The position numbers and the translations under genes are program-made. This document shows positions 44,893 to 53,402 of a stretch of 64,000 nucleotides of DNA, one piece after another. The DNA is from CAIWHR01 sp963846855 (GTDB lineage: Bacteria > Pseudomonadota > Gammaproteobacteria > Burkholderiales > Casimicrobiaceae), in NCBI GenBank assembly GCA_963846855.1, contig CAWJXK010000008.1, positions 1,922,001 through 1,986,000 of the forward strand, read 5' to 3'. Below the pieces are notes generated by a model. The model had not been told where the DNA came from and did no database searches. It saw nothing but the letters and a program-made list of their open reading frames with translations. Positions within the stretch are counted from its first letter, which is position 1, and every line of letters starts with the position of its first letter.

Positions 44893-45747
44893 TCAGTCGG
44901 CGCCACGTTCCGCTTCGGGAGGCAGCGCACGGCGCGCCGGCCCGCTGTAACGGTAGGGGATCTCCCGCGGCATCGGTCCCTTGATCCGCACGCCTTTCTG
45001 CTTCTGCTCCCACGCGTGCGCGAGGATGCCGACCGAACGCGACAGGACGAACAAGCCGCGGCCCAATTCCGGCTCGAAGCCGAGCTCGCAGAAGATGACG
45101 GCGGTGATGCCGTCGATGTTCATCGGGATGTGGCGCCCCTTGATCGCCTTCAGCGCGGCCTCGACCGCGTGCCCGATCGCAGCCCAGCGTCCGCTGACGG
45201 CGCCCTGGGCCTTCGCCTTCGCCACCAGCGCGAACAGCGGCGCCGTGCGCGGGTCGATCGGGTGGAAGCGGTGGCCGAAGCCCGGCACGATCTTCTCGCC
45301 GGCTGTAATGCGGCCGCGGATGATCTTCTCTGCCGACGTGACGAGATCCCCGGACGGCCCCGCCGCAGCGTCGATTTCGCGATAGAGCTCCATGCACTGC
45401 TGGCCCGCGCCGCCGTGGACGTCGTCTAATACGTTGATCGCGGAGGCCATCGCGCCGTTGACCGGCAGGCCGCAGGAAACCGCCATCTGCGCGATCGCGA
45501 TCGACGGCGCGTGCGGGCCGTGATCGACGCCGGGCACCATCGCCGCCTCGAGCAGCTCCGACTGGCCGCGCGACGGCAGGTCGCCGCGCAGCATCAGCCA
45601 GATCATGTCGGGAAATCGGACGTTGCCGATCAGCTCCTCGATCGGGTAGCCGCGAATCGCGATCTTGCCCGGGTGGATGTCGATGATCGACGTGTCCCAC
45701 CACGCGGAGGCGTCGGCGAGCAGTTCCTCGGGAGTCTTGGTCGGCAT
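44893..45747 (-). CDS. Citrate-synthase-superfamily protein, citryl-CoA lyase-like
   Basis: The 284-residue protein is much shorter than citrate synthase (about 430) and fits the citryl-CoA lyase subgroup. The large-domain part starts at the middle of citrate synthase, with IRGYPIEELIGNVRFPDMIW. GFGHRFHPIDPRTAPLF carries the conserved active-site His and Arg. Such enzymes split or form 2-hydroxy-acyl-CoA compounds such as citryl-CoA to acetyl-CoA and oxaloacetate. It lies 51 bp upstream of the thiamine-diphosphate enzyme gene. The real substrate is unknown. Confidence 0.8.
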   Translation of the reverse strand: MPTKTPEELLADASAWWDTSIIDIHPGKIAIRGYPIEELIGNVRFPDMIWLMLRGDLPSRGQSELLEAAMVPGVDHGPHAPSIAIAQMAVSCGLPVNGAMASAINVLDDVHGGAGQQCMELYREIDAAAGPSGDLVTSAEKIIRGRITAGEKIVPGFGHRFHPIDPRTAPLFALVAKAKAQGAVSGRWAAIGHAVEAALKAIKGRHIPMNIDGITAVIFCELGFEPELGRGLFVLSRSVGILAHAWEQKQKGVRIKGPMPREIPYRYSGPARRALPPEAERGAD

Positions 45748-45792
45748 GGTGAAGCGTGCGGCGTGGAGTTCGGTGACGAGGCGGGCCCGGGA

Positions 45793-47244
45793 TCAGGTCG
45801 TGATCGTCTCGGCCGCGGCCTCGGATTCCATGGCCGGGTCGTAGAACGGGCCGAAGAGCTCCTCGTCGGACGGCTTGTCCTCCTTGATCGGCACCGACAC
45901 CCAGGTCGTGTTGAGGTAGTGCTTGAGGTGGACGTTCTCGGAGATGACGTTGCCGCCCCATGTGCCGCAGCCCAGGCTCGAGGTCATCGGCATCCCGTTG
46001 TTGAACGCGCCGGCGTTGGCCTTCGACTGCGGCTGCCGGACCATGATCCGCGACACGGGCGCCGCCATGGCGAGGCGATGGATGTGATCCTGGTCGAACG
46101 AGTAGATGCCGCACGAGTGGCCCTTGCCGCCGACTTCGTAGACGGCGCGCATCATGTCGAGCGCCTGGTCGAAGCCCTTGTACTTGTAGACCGCGAGCAG
46201 CGTCGTCAGCTTCTCGCCGGAGAAGTGATGCTCGCGGCCGATGCCGTCGCCGTGGACGATGATGAACTTGCGGTCGGCGGGAATCGTGAATCCCGCTGCC
46301 TTGGCGAGCTGCTGCGGCGAGATTGCGACCGTTTCGACGGTGCGATGCCGCTCGTCGTCCCACATCGCCTTGCGCAGCGCCTCTTTCTCCTGCGGGGAGG
46401 CGAGATAACCGCCCTCCTTCTGAAGTTGCGCGAGCAGCGCGTCGAAGATCGACGCCTCGATGATGAGGTTGCCGTCGGCCGAGCACCCCGAGCCGAAGTC
46501 CGACGTCTTCGACAGCCGTGTGTTGCGCGCGGCTTCCTCGATGTTCGCGGTCTCGTCGATGATCATCGTCGAGTTGCCGGCGCCGACGCCGTAGGCCGGG
46601 GTGCCGGAGCTGTAGGCGGCGCGCACCATCGGCTGGCCGCCGGTCGCGATGATGAGGTCGGCGCGCGCCATCAGCGCCTGCGACATCGGGATGTTGACCT
46701 TGGTGAGGCATTGCAGAATGTCAGCCGGCGCGCCTTCACGCTCGAGCGCCTCGCGCATCAGGCGAACCGTCTCGAACGACGTCTTCTTCGAGCGCGGGTG
46801 CGGCGAGTAGATGACGACGTCGCGCGCCTTGATCGCGTAGATCGCGTTGCCTGCGGGCGTCAGGTCGGGATTGGTCGTCGGCACGATGCAGGCGATGATG
46901 CCCGCCGGCTTGCCGTACTTCACGATGCCTTTCTCCGGCAGCTCCTCGATGATGCCGACGCTCTTCTGGCGCAGCGCGTCGCGCAGCACGCCGCGGATCT
47001 TCATCCGCTTGCCCATCCGGCTTACCGCATCGCCCAGCCCGCTTTCCTCGATGCCCATGTCGACGAGCCGCGTGAACGTCCGCTTGTTCGCCACCGCCCA
47101 TGCGACAGCCTGGCACAGCCGGTCGACGCGCGCCTGGTCGTAGGTCTCGATGATCGCCTGCGCTTTCCGCGCACGCGCGAAGACTTCGTCGAGCTCCTGC
47201 TGCTGTTCCAGGGTGATGCCTTTCTTCGATTCGGGGGCGGCCAT
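45793..47244 (-). CDS. CoA-acylating aldehyde dehydrogenase (SauS/acetaldehyde-dehydrogenase-like)
   Basis: The 483-residue enzyme belongs to the acylating branch of the aldehyde dehydrogenase superfamily, like the AdhE N-terminal part and sulfoacetaldehyde dehydrogenase SauS. The motif PAGIIACIVPTTNP is typical, and the nucleophile is the Cys in FGSGCSADGNLIIE. It would interconvert an aldehyde with its acyl-CoA using NAD(P). The ATG at 47244 has AAGAGGA upstream; a longer open frame in front is not credible. It is first in the leftward operon and divergent from the IclR gene. Confidence 0.85.
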   Translation of the reverse strand: MAAPESKKGITLEQQQELDEVFARARKAQAIIETYDQARVDRLCQAVAWAVANKRTFTRLVDMGIEESGLGDAVSRMGKRMKIRGVLRDALRQKSVGIIEELPEKGIVKYGKPAGIIACIVPTTNPDLTPAGNAIYAIKARDVVIYSPHPRSKKTSFETVRLMREALEREGAPADILQCLTKVNIPMSQALMARADLIIATGGQPMVRAAYSSGTPAYGVGAGNSTMIIDETANIEEAARNTRLSKTSDFGSGCSADGNLIIEASIFDALLAQLQKEGGYLASPQEKEALRKAMWDDERHRTVETVAISPQQLAKAAGFTIPADRKFIIVHGDGIGREHHFSGEKLTTLLAVYKYKGFDQALDMMRAVYEVGGKGHSCGIYSFDQDHIHRLAMAAPVSRIMVRQPQSKANAGAFNNGMPMTSSLGCGTWGGNVISENVHLKHYLNTTWVSVPIKEDKPSDEELFGPFYDPAMESEAAAETITT

Positions 47245-47524
47245 CTGCAATCCTCTTCGTGTCTCATTTCGCGACGGGCCGTTGCGCGGCGCGCCGGTCA
47301 TCGCATGCGGAATCACCGGTCCCGTCCGTGGCTCGGACGTGGGCGGTGCCACCGTTGCTTCGCTTGATCGGGAAACTCCTCCGACTGCCGGGGACATTGC
47401 CCATCGGCATCGACGCTCCCGGGACCGCTGTGCGCGGCATCTTTTGTTTGAAATCCGTGGGGCGTCGAAGCTGATGCCAACGATAGGTCGTCCGCGAAAT
47501 CCGGGCAAGGGCGCATTGCGATAA

Positions 47525-47545
47525 TGTGTGCGCCACGCGCACACA
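47525..47545. promoter_or_regulatory. 21-bp palindrome, candidate IclR operator
   Basis: TGTGTGCGC and GCGCACACA are perfect 9-base mirrors around CAC. The site is the strongest palindrome I found in the window and lies in the divergent space of the IclR regulator and the operon it probably controls. It is directly upstream of a promoter-like pair reading rightwards. Confidence 0.65.
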
Positions 47546-47551
47546 AAACTC

Positions 47552-47579
47552 TTGCGCGGTCCACAAACTGGCGTATTCT
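47552..47579 (+). promoter_or_regulatory. Candidate sigma-70 promoter for the IclR gene
   Basis: TTGCGC at 47552-47557 and TATTCT at 47574-47579 are 16 bases apart, about 100 bp before the IclR start. The adjacent palindrome would allow autoregulation. Both boxes are imperfect. Confidence 0.4.
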
Positions 47580-47677
47580 TCATCCAGAAAGGTGCTGAGT
47601 AGTGCGACATGGGCGCGTGCCGCCCATTTTGTCGAAACGGGTCCGGACCTGACCCCCCTCCCGACGGATCAAAACAC

Positions 47678-48562
47678 ATGCCGAAGCCCACCGCCACACT
47701 CCGAAGGACGCAACCGGAACACCTAGCCCCGGACGCGCTACCCTCGCCGCCGTCGTTCACCGACCCGGACGCGCTCCCCGCCGACGCCATCGCCGGCTTC
47801 GCCGACGATCCGGATTTCGTGACCGCGCTGGCGCGCGGGCTGGCTGTGCTGCTGGCACTCTCGGACAAGCGGCGCCGCATGTCGATCGCGCAGGTGAGCC
47901 ACCGCACCGGAATTCCGCGCGCTGCGGCACGGCGCAGCCTGCACACGCTTGCGAAACTCGGCTTCGTCGCCGCGGACGACGCCCGCCGGTTCTACCTGCG
48001 TCCGCGGGTCCTCTCGTTCAGCCACGCGTACCTGTCGGCATCGCCGATCGCGGTGCTCGCGCAGCCGATCCTCGACCGGCTGGGCGAGTCGCTGCGCGAG
48101 GCATGCTCGCTCGCGATGCTCGATGGTGATGAGATCGTGTACCTCGCGCGCTCGACGTCGTCGCGGATCATGTCGCCTTCCCTCAACGTCGGCCGGCGCC
48201 TTCCGGCGTACTGCACGTCGATCGGCCACGTGATGCTCGCGCACTTGCCGCAGGACGAGCTCGACGCATATCTCGCGCGTGCGCGGTTCCACCCGTACAC
48301 CGAGCACACGCCGAATACCGCCGAAAAGCTATTGACCCTGCTGACTGCGGTGCGCGAATCGGGGTTCGCGTTCGCGAGCCAGATGATGGAACCCCGGCTG
48401 TGCACGCTCGCCGTGCCGGTGCGCGACGCGGGCGGGCACCACGTCGGCGGGATCAACGTCATCCTGCAAGGGCGCCTGTTCTCGCGCCGCGAAATGGCGG
48501 AGCGCTACTTCCACCCGCTGGAGCAGGCCGCGCTCGAACTGGGGTCGCTGCTGGTGCCGTGA
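47678..48562 (+). CDS. IclR-family transcriptional regulator (PcaR/PobR-like)
   Basis: The 294-residue regulator has an N-terminal winged helix (FVTALARGLAVLLAL, then QVSHRTGIPRAAARRSLHTL) and a C-terminal effector domain with the IclR signature region (LPAYCTSIGHVMLAHLP). The N-terminal domain pattern resembles the PcaR/PcaU/PobR branch that senses aromatic-acid intermediates. It is divergent from the acylating aldehyde dehydrogenase operon, its likely target. ATG 47678 was chosen because residues before it are unlike the family. Confidence 0.9.
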   Translation: MPKPTATLRRTQPEHLAPDALPSPPSFTDPDALPADAIAGFADDPDFVTALARGLAVLLALSDKRRRMSIAQVSHRTGIPRAAARRSLHTLAKLGFVAADDARRFYLRPRVLSFSHAYLSASPIAVLAQPILDRLGESLREACSLAMLDGDEIVYLARSTSSRIMSPSLNVGRRLPAYCTSIGHVMLAHLPQDELDAYLARARFHPYTEHTPNTAEKLLTLLTAVRESGFAFASQMMEPRLCTLAVPVRDAGGHHVGGINVILQGRLFSRREMAERYFHPLEQAALELGSLLVP

Positions 48563-48601
48563 GGGCGCGCGCCGAGTGCGCCAGCTCGTTGCGGCCCGGG
48601 C

Positions 48602-50218
48602 TCAGGATGGCGCGCGAATGCGCCAGACCGAGAGCACGTCGTCCTCGTAGTCCGGCGGGCCATAATGCTCTCGCACCCAGGCTTCGCATTCGGGCTCCGG
48701 CGCGCTCATGCCGGGGAGCCGCACCGGCCGGAAATAGGCGAGGTAATCCACGCCGCGTGCGATCAGCGTCGATCGGTCCTTGAGATGAACGGCGTTGCGA
48801 AAATCGAACCGCGCATCGGGCGGCACCTCGCCGTGGCGGCCTTGCGTGCAGGTGCCCCACAAATAGGCCGGAATGACCCGCTGATGACTGTCCCGCTCCC
48901 AGATCGGGGCGGGCCATTCGAAGCTTGCGTAACGGAACGGCGCGACGGCGACAGTGATGGATCCGCGCGGCGCCGCGGAGAGCGTCTTCCAGAAATCGGA
49001 ATTCGAAATTCCCCCGGTACCGAGGCGGGCGGAATTGTATCCCTTGCGATAGTCGTATTGAAAATACGAATGCTCGGCGTACGAGTTCGGCCGATCGAGA
49101 GTTTCCCGCAGCGGTGATGTGAGGCCGAGTGCCGCGAACAGCGGAATCGCGGCGACAATCGTCCACGCCGCGCGCCTGCGTTCCCCGTCGAAGGCGCGGC
49201 CCATCGCATCGGCAACGCGCACCACGCCGGCGGATACCGCGAGGAGCAACAGCGGCACGACCGGCAGGAGATACCGGCCGAACGCGAGCGGCTTGTCCAC
49301 CCACCAGGGTCTCGCGACCAGCAACGAGAGCACGGTCAGCACGGTCCCCAGCGTTGCCCAGCGCGCGATCGGGACCGATCGCCAGACGATTCCCCATCCG
49401 AGCGCCGCCAGAGTGACGCACGCGAGCACGACGCCGCGTGATTCGGTGCCGAACCACAGGAACGACGCGGCATAGAGCGTGTTCGCGAGTCACGCTGTCG
49501 ATACCGGACTTCCCCGTGATCGCGCCGGGATCGAGCAGCAGCGGGGGCAGCAACGCGAGCGCTCATCGTCAATCCCGCCGCAATCGCCATGGCGATCAAT
49601 GGCCGCCATGCCGTGCGCTCGCCGCGCCACGCCGTCCACGCGCGGGCGAGGATCGGCGCGATCAGCATCGGGCCGGTGATCGCGTGGGTCCAGACCGACG
49701 AGACCGCAAAGCACGCCGTAGCCAAGTGCGGACTTCCACCTGATTTCGGGCCCGGCCGACGCCCGTTCGAACAGCCCGTACGCGAGGTAGACGGCCAGCA
49801 GCGTCAGCGCGTACGGTCGAGCGATGCGCGAATACGAAATCAGGAACGGCGACAACGCAAGGAGGAGCGCGAACAGCGCAATGACGCGCCCCTCGAGCCG
49901 CCCGCGCAGTCCCATCGGCAGGACGATCACTGTCAGGAGCCCGGCAACGATCATCGGCAGGCGCAGCGTGAATTCGCTGAGCGCGAATTGCTGCATCGCC
50001 ACCCAATCGAGCAGCGCCAGCGGAATGCTGTAATCGGCGCCGCCGAAGGTCGTCACCATATGGGTGGGCGGGTAGTAGGTGATCTGGTGCACGAGGTGCC
50101 ACTCGTCGTCCAGCAGCACCTGCGCCAGCACCTGGTCGAGACGCAGGAGCGCGCCCACGACGAACGCGGCAAGCAGGCACACCGGAAACAGCAGGCGCCG
50201 GCCTGCGGGAGACGACAC
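48602..50218 (-). pseudogene. Glycosyltransferase family 39-like membrane protein, broken by three frameshifts
   Basis: The N-terminal part (from a GTG at 50218) has the PMT-type motif VLLDDEWHLVHQITYY and several helices. Near 49725 the protein continues in a second frame (FAVSSVWTHAITGPML), near 49555 in a third (LLPPLLLDPGAITG), and near 49480 back in the first (TLYAASFLWFGT), running on to the stop at 48602. Each step is a one-base shift in the same direction. The intact gene would encode about 538 residues of a lipid-linked sugar transferase. All other genes here are in frame, so local decay or a local sequence error is likely. Confidence 0.72.
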
Positions 50219-50220
50219 AG

Positions 50221-50415
50221 TCAGGATTCGCTCCGTGAGAGGATGTATTGTTCGAGTTCGGCGCTCGCAAAGCGAAGCGCGGCGCCACCGAGCACCGCGA
50301 GCGCGCCAATCGCGAGCCCGTTTCGGGCAAACGTGATCAGCCCGCTGTCGTTCTCATCCACAATCGCTGGCGGTATCGCAATGCCTGATATCCATCCGCA
50401 TCGGGACGGGAGCAC
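50221..50415 (-). CDS. Small membrane protein upstream of the broken glycosyltransferase gene
   Basis: This is a 64-residue frame with one hydrophobic helix (ARNGLAIGALAVLGGAALRFA) and a charged tail. Its stop lies two bases before the glycosyltransferase GTG, which favours a real coupled gene. I do not recognise the family, and no strong ribosome site was found. Confidence 0.4.
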   Translation of the reverse strand: MLPSRCGWISGIAIPPAIVDENDSGLITFARNGLAIGALAVLGGAALRFASAELEQYILSRSES

Positions 50416-50481
50416 GATGCCTTGAGAGCCTGGCGACGACTCGCCGGGATTCCCCGGCGCCTCCGCCCGACCGTGGTTCGC

Positions 50482-51249
50482 TCAATCATTCGCCAGCATG
50501 GAGAGCGCCCTGCGCATCGGGACATCCGAGATCCGCACGACCCCCGTGAGCGGGTCGTCCATCTCGAGGATGAGAAAGATGGCGCCGGAGACCGACAACG
50601 CGCACAGAAAGAGTGCGGCGACAACGGTGGCGTTGCGCGGCGGCGAAAAGAGCCCGAAACCCATGAAGATCAGCGTCAGCCAGAACACGACGACGACCAG
50701 TAGCGGCGTCGAGATCGAGTCGTGCTGCTGCAACAGCAGCAGCCAGCGGTTGGCGTTCAAGTCCTCGGCCAGCATCAAAGCCCGCGCGCGAATCTCCCGC
50801 TGCGTGTCGCCCGCCGGTGAGAGCTTGCGGATCTCGGACACGAGGTCCTCGAGGTGGCTGCCCGCGACACGAGTCTGAAGCTGCGCGAGCCGGGAGGCGT
50901 CCTGCGAAGTCAGCGCGTCGACCGCGATCCCGTAGTTTCGACGCAGCCCGCCCCGAATCCCGGTCGCTTCAGGTCCGTATCGCAGGAGCGCGCGATCGAG
51001 CTGGACGACCTTGGACGCCGTCAGCGTCAGCTCGTCTTCCGTGCGGTCGAACGACCCCTTGGCGGACGACACGAGGAGACCCAGCACCAGCGCGGCCATC
51101 GTCGCGACCACGCCGATCGACAGCTTCACGATGTCCTTCGAGTCGTCGCTGAGATGGCGGTCGGGCAGCCGGGCCCGCAGCGCGAGGCCCAGCAGCGCGC
51201 CGCCGAAAATGAACGCGAGCACGACCGGTGCGACGAGGAGCGCCTTCAT
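50482..51249 (-). CDS. DUF4239 (bestrophin-like) membrane protein
   Basis: The 255-residue protein has an N-terminal helix, a second helix at VVATMAALVLGLLVSSA, a soluble segment (about 65-185) and two C-terminal helices. This is the same layout as the protein at 26952-27725; in both, a polar stretch follows helix two. Function is unknown. Its ATG overlaps the patatin stop by four bases, so it is translated together with a lipolytic lipoprotein. Confidence 0.78.
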   Translation of the reverse strand: MKALLVAPVVLAFIFGGALLGLALRARLPDRHLSDDSKDIVKLSIGVVATMAALVLGLLVSSAKGSFDRTEDELTLTASKVVQLDRALLRYGPEATGIRGGLRRNYGIAVDALTSQDASRLAQLQTRVAGSHLEDLVSEIRKLSPAGDTQREIRARALMLAEDLNANRWLLLLQQHDSISTPLLVVVVFWLTLIFMGFGLFSPPRNATVVAALFLCALSVSGAIFLILEMDDPLTGVVRISDVPMRRALSMLAND

Positions 51250-52712
51250 GGCGACTTGGCGGGGCCGCCCGCCGCGCCAGAACGAGCAGAGGAATCCGGC
51301 ACGATCTTCGCACCCAGGTCCCTCAGCAGGCGTTGGAACTCCGGCGACGCCATGATGATCGTTCCCGCCGCGGCGCGCAGGCGATCGACGGCCTCGGGCG
51401 GCAGGACGAAAGACGTCGGCTGTTCATTCAGATAGGCACGCTCCTTCGGATCGGCCAGCGCCGCGAACGACACGTCGATGGCATAGATCTCCGCGTTCGG
51501 GGCCCCTACCACCTTGCAGATGGGCGTGTCCTTGTTGGCGGGGCATCCTGCAAGCCTCTGGATCTCCTGGTCCTTCTTCCAGCGCGCGGAGATGTCCTTC
51601 AGCAGCTCGACCGCTTCGTAGGAGTAGTGATCGATCGGCACGCCGGTTGCCTTCAGCAGAATGTCGAGGGTGCCGGGCGGCGTCTCCGATGCGTCCCAGT
51701 CGGTGGGTGGCGATGACAGCGAATTGACGACGAACACGATGATCCTGCGCACGTGGTCGAGCGGCGTCGGCTGGCCGGCGTCGTGCAGCGCCTCGAGCAA
51801 CTCCAGCGCGTCGAGCACCCCGCGCATGCCGACGTTGTCCGCCACGCCACCGTCCACGAGATGGATGTACGGATGCTTGGCACTATCAAAGTACGGCTGG
51901 GCATCCTTCAACTCGCGTATCGCGCGCGCCGCGGGCCGCGGCGGATCCGAAGACAGGGAAATTGCCTTCATCCAGATGGGAGCCGTGAACTTGCAGGTGC
52001 CGCCATAGTTGTTGATCGTCACGGGGGACAGCACGACCGGCACCGCCGACGAGGCTGCGGCGGCGCGGGAGAGCCGCACGGCATCGAGATCCGAGCAGAA
52101 TACATTGAATATGTTCTGGTTGAAGACCACGCGGCCGCCGGTCGAGATGTCGGTCGCCGACGCCATGATGAGAGGTCCGTCGCCGCGGTCGAGGTCGCCG
52201 AAAGTCGCTTTGTCGAACAGGATCTCGTCGTACAGCTCAGCCGCCAGCTCGGAGCGGCCGTAGCCCGTCGACGACAGGTCGCCCCAGTAGGCGGGGCGCA
52301 GCGCACGGGAGAGCAGCTCGCCCTGAACGTTGCGCTTGAGGAAGCGTTGCTCGTAGTCGTCGAACAGCTTGTCGCCGTACAGGCCGTAGGCCAGCGCCGT
52401 GAAGCTGCCCCCGGAAACGCCGGTGATGACGTCGACGGCGTCGATGAGGCGCACTCTGTTGCCCTTGGGTCCGATCGCCTCCGTGCGCCGGAGGAATTCG
52501 AGAACTCCATAGGAGAACGCCGCAGCCCGAGTGCCGCCGCCCGAAAATGCAAGCACGACGAGATTTTCGTCGCTCTTGAAGTGCTTCTGGCGCGTCTGGA
52601 ACGTGTAACCCTTGTCCACGTCGACCTGCGTGAGCGGCGGGTTGATCGGACGAGTGGCGCAGCCGGCAAGCACGAGCAGCGCGACCAGCACGAACATTCG
52701 CCTCGCATTCAT
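51246..52712 (-). CDS. Patatin-like phospholipase lipoprotein
   Basis: The 488-residue protein is a likely lipid acyl hydrolase anchored to a membrane. The signal peptide ends in a clear lipobox (LVLAGCATRP). The patatin dyad is present: Ser in GVSGGSF (preceded by the oxyanion loop AFSGGGTRAAAFSYG) and Asp in VDGGVADNVGM. It is longer than typical patatins, with a C-terminal extension of unknown role. It is coupled to a DUF4239 gene, and the pqi lipid-transport operon lies just upstream, so a role in envelope lipid turnover is plausible. Confidence 0.9.
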   Translation of the reverse strand: MNARRMFVLVALLVLAGCATRPINPPLTQVDVDKGYTFQTRQKHFKSDENLVVLAFSGGGTRAAAFSYGVLEFLRRTEAIGPKGNRVRLIDAVDVITGVSGGSFTALAYGLYGDKLFDDYEQRFLKRNVQGELLSRALRPAYWGDLSSTGYGRSELAAELYDEILFDKATFGDLDRGDGPLIMASATDISTGGRVVFNQNIFNVFCSDLDAVRLSRAAAASSAVPVVLSPVTINNYGGTCKFTAPIWMKAISLSSDPPRPAARAIRELKDAQPYFDSAKHPYIHLVDGGVADNVGMRGVLDALELLEALHDAGQPTPLDHVRRIIVFVVNSLSSPPTDWDASETPPGTLDILLKATGVPIDHYSYEAVELLKDISARWKKDQEIQRLAGCPANKDTPICKVVGAPNAEIYAIDVSFAALADPKERAYLNEQPTSFVLPPEAVDRLRAAAGTIIMASPEFQRLLRDLGAKIVPDSSARSGAAGGPAKSP

Positions 52713-52802
52713 GGTGCCTCACTTCTCTTTGATTGCGCCAGGCCGACGAACCGGGCAGGAAATAGCCATGTAGAACAACCGAATAATGCGCCGAACAAGC
52801 GA

Positions 52803-53402
52803 TCACGGCGCTCCGCGGTCGAGCGCGAGGATGACGTCCGCGATGTCCTGACTCATTCGCGCCAGCGCGCGACTGTGGGCGGCAGCGAGTGCGTCGAAGC
52901 CGGCTCCGCTCGCAGGTTCGCGAACGGTCGTGCGGCCTGCTTCGGCCTTGCCGTCCCTCGTGCGACGCACGATCCACGCTGCGCTCAGCGTTGCGGCGTC
53001 GCCCGGCGCCGAATCGAACCTCTGCACTTCGACCGCGACGCGGTATCCGGCGTTGGCGGCCAGCGACTGCTGGAACAGAGAGATGTGCGGCGTCCCGAGG
53101 ATCGCGACGAGATCCTCGGCGACGACGCGCGCGATGTCGTTCGTCAACGGAGACGCCCAGCGGTTGAACTCGTCGAGCAAGACCTCATTCGGGCCCGTGC
53201 TGACGACGATCTGCGGCTGGTCGACGATCGACGGAATCGACACCGGACCCACGACCACCGAGAGATTGGAGCTCTTCGCCGCAGATGCGTCGGCCGGCTT
53301 CGCTGTCGCGTTCAAGGTGTAGAAATGCGCGGGCGCGCTCCCGCATCCCGCCGCGAAGACGGCCACGGTGCCGAGCGCGATGACGAAGGCGATGCGAGGC
53401 AT
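52803..53402 (-). CDS. pqiC: PqiC-like outer-membrane lipoprotein
   Basis: The 199-residue protein matches PqiC (ABC-type transport auxiliary lipoprotein, DUF330). The lipobox is seen in VAVFAAGCGSAP, then HFYTLNA and the conserved LLDEFNRWASPLTNDIARV. PqiC forms the outer-membrane end of the PqiABC trans-envelope lipid channel. Its ATG overlaps the pqiB stop by one base. Confidence 0.9.
   Translation of the reverse strand: MPRIAFVIALGTVAVFAAGCGSAPAHFYTLNATAKPADASAAKSSNLSVVVGPVSIPSIVDQPQIVVSTGPNEVLLDEFNRWASPLTNDIARVVAEDLVAILGTPHISLFQQSLAANAGYRVAVEVQRFDSAPGDAATLSAAWIVRRTRDGKAEAGRTTVREPASGAGFDALAAAHSRALARMSQDIADVILALDRGAP

Larger units (their letters stand above)
47245..47677. other. 433-bp divergent control region between the aldehyde dehydrogenase and IclR genes
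   Basis: No gene is visible here. The region holds the 21-bp palindrome at 47525-47545 and a promoter-like pair for the IclR gene just beyond it. The remainder looks non-coding. Confidence 0.6.

Noticed and set aside
43019..46711. Very long open frame of 1230 codons on the minus strand
   Set aside because: It is an out-of-frame shadow across three real genes (thiamine enzyme, citryl-CoA-lyase-like, aldehyde dehydrogenase); its translation is Arg/Gly/Ala-rich with no domain.
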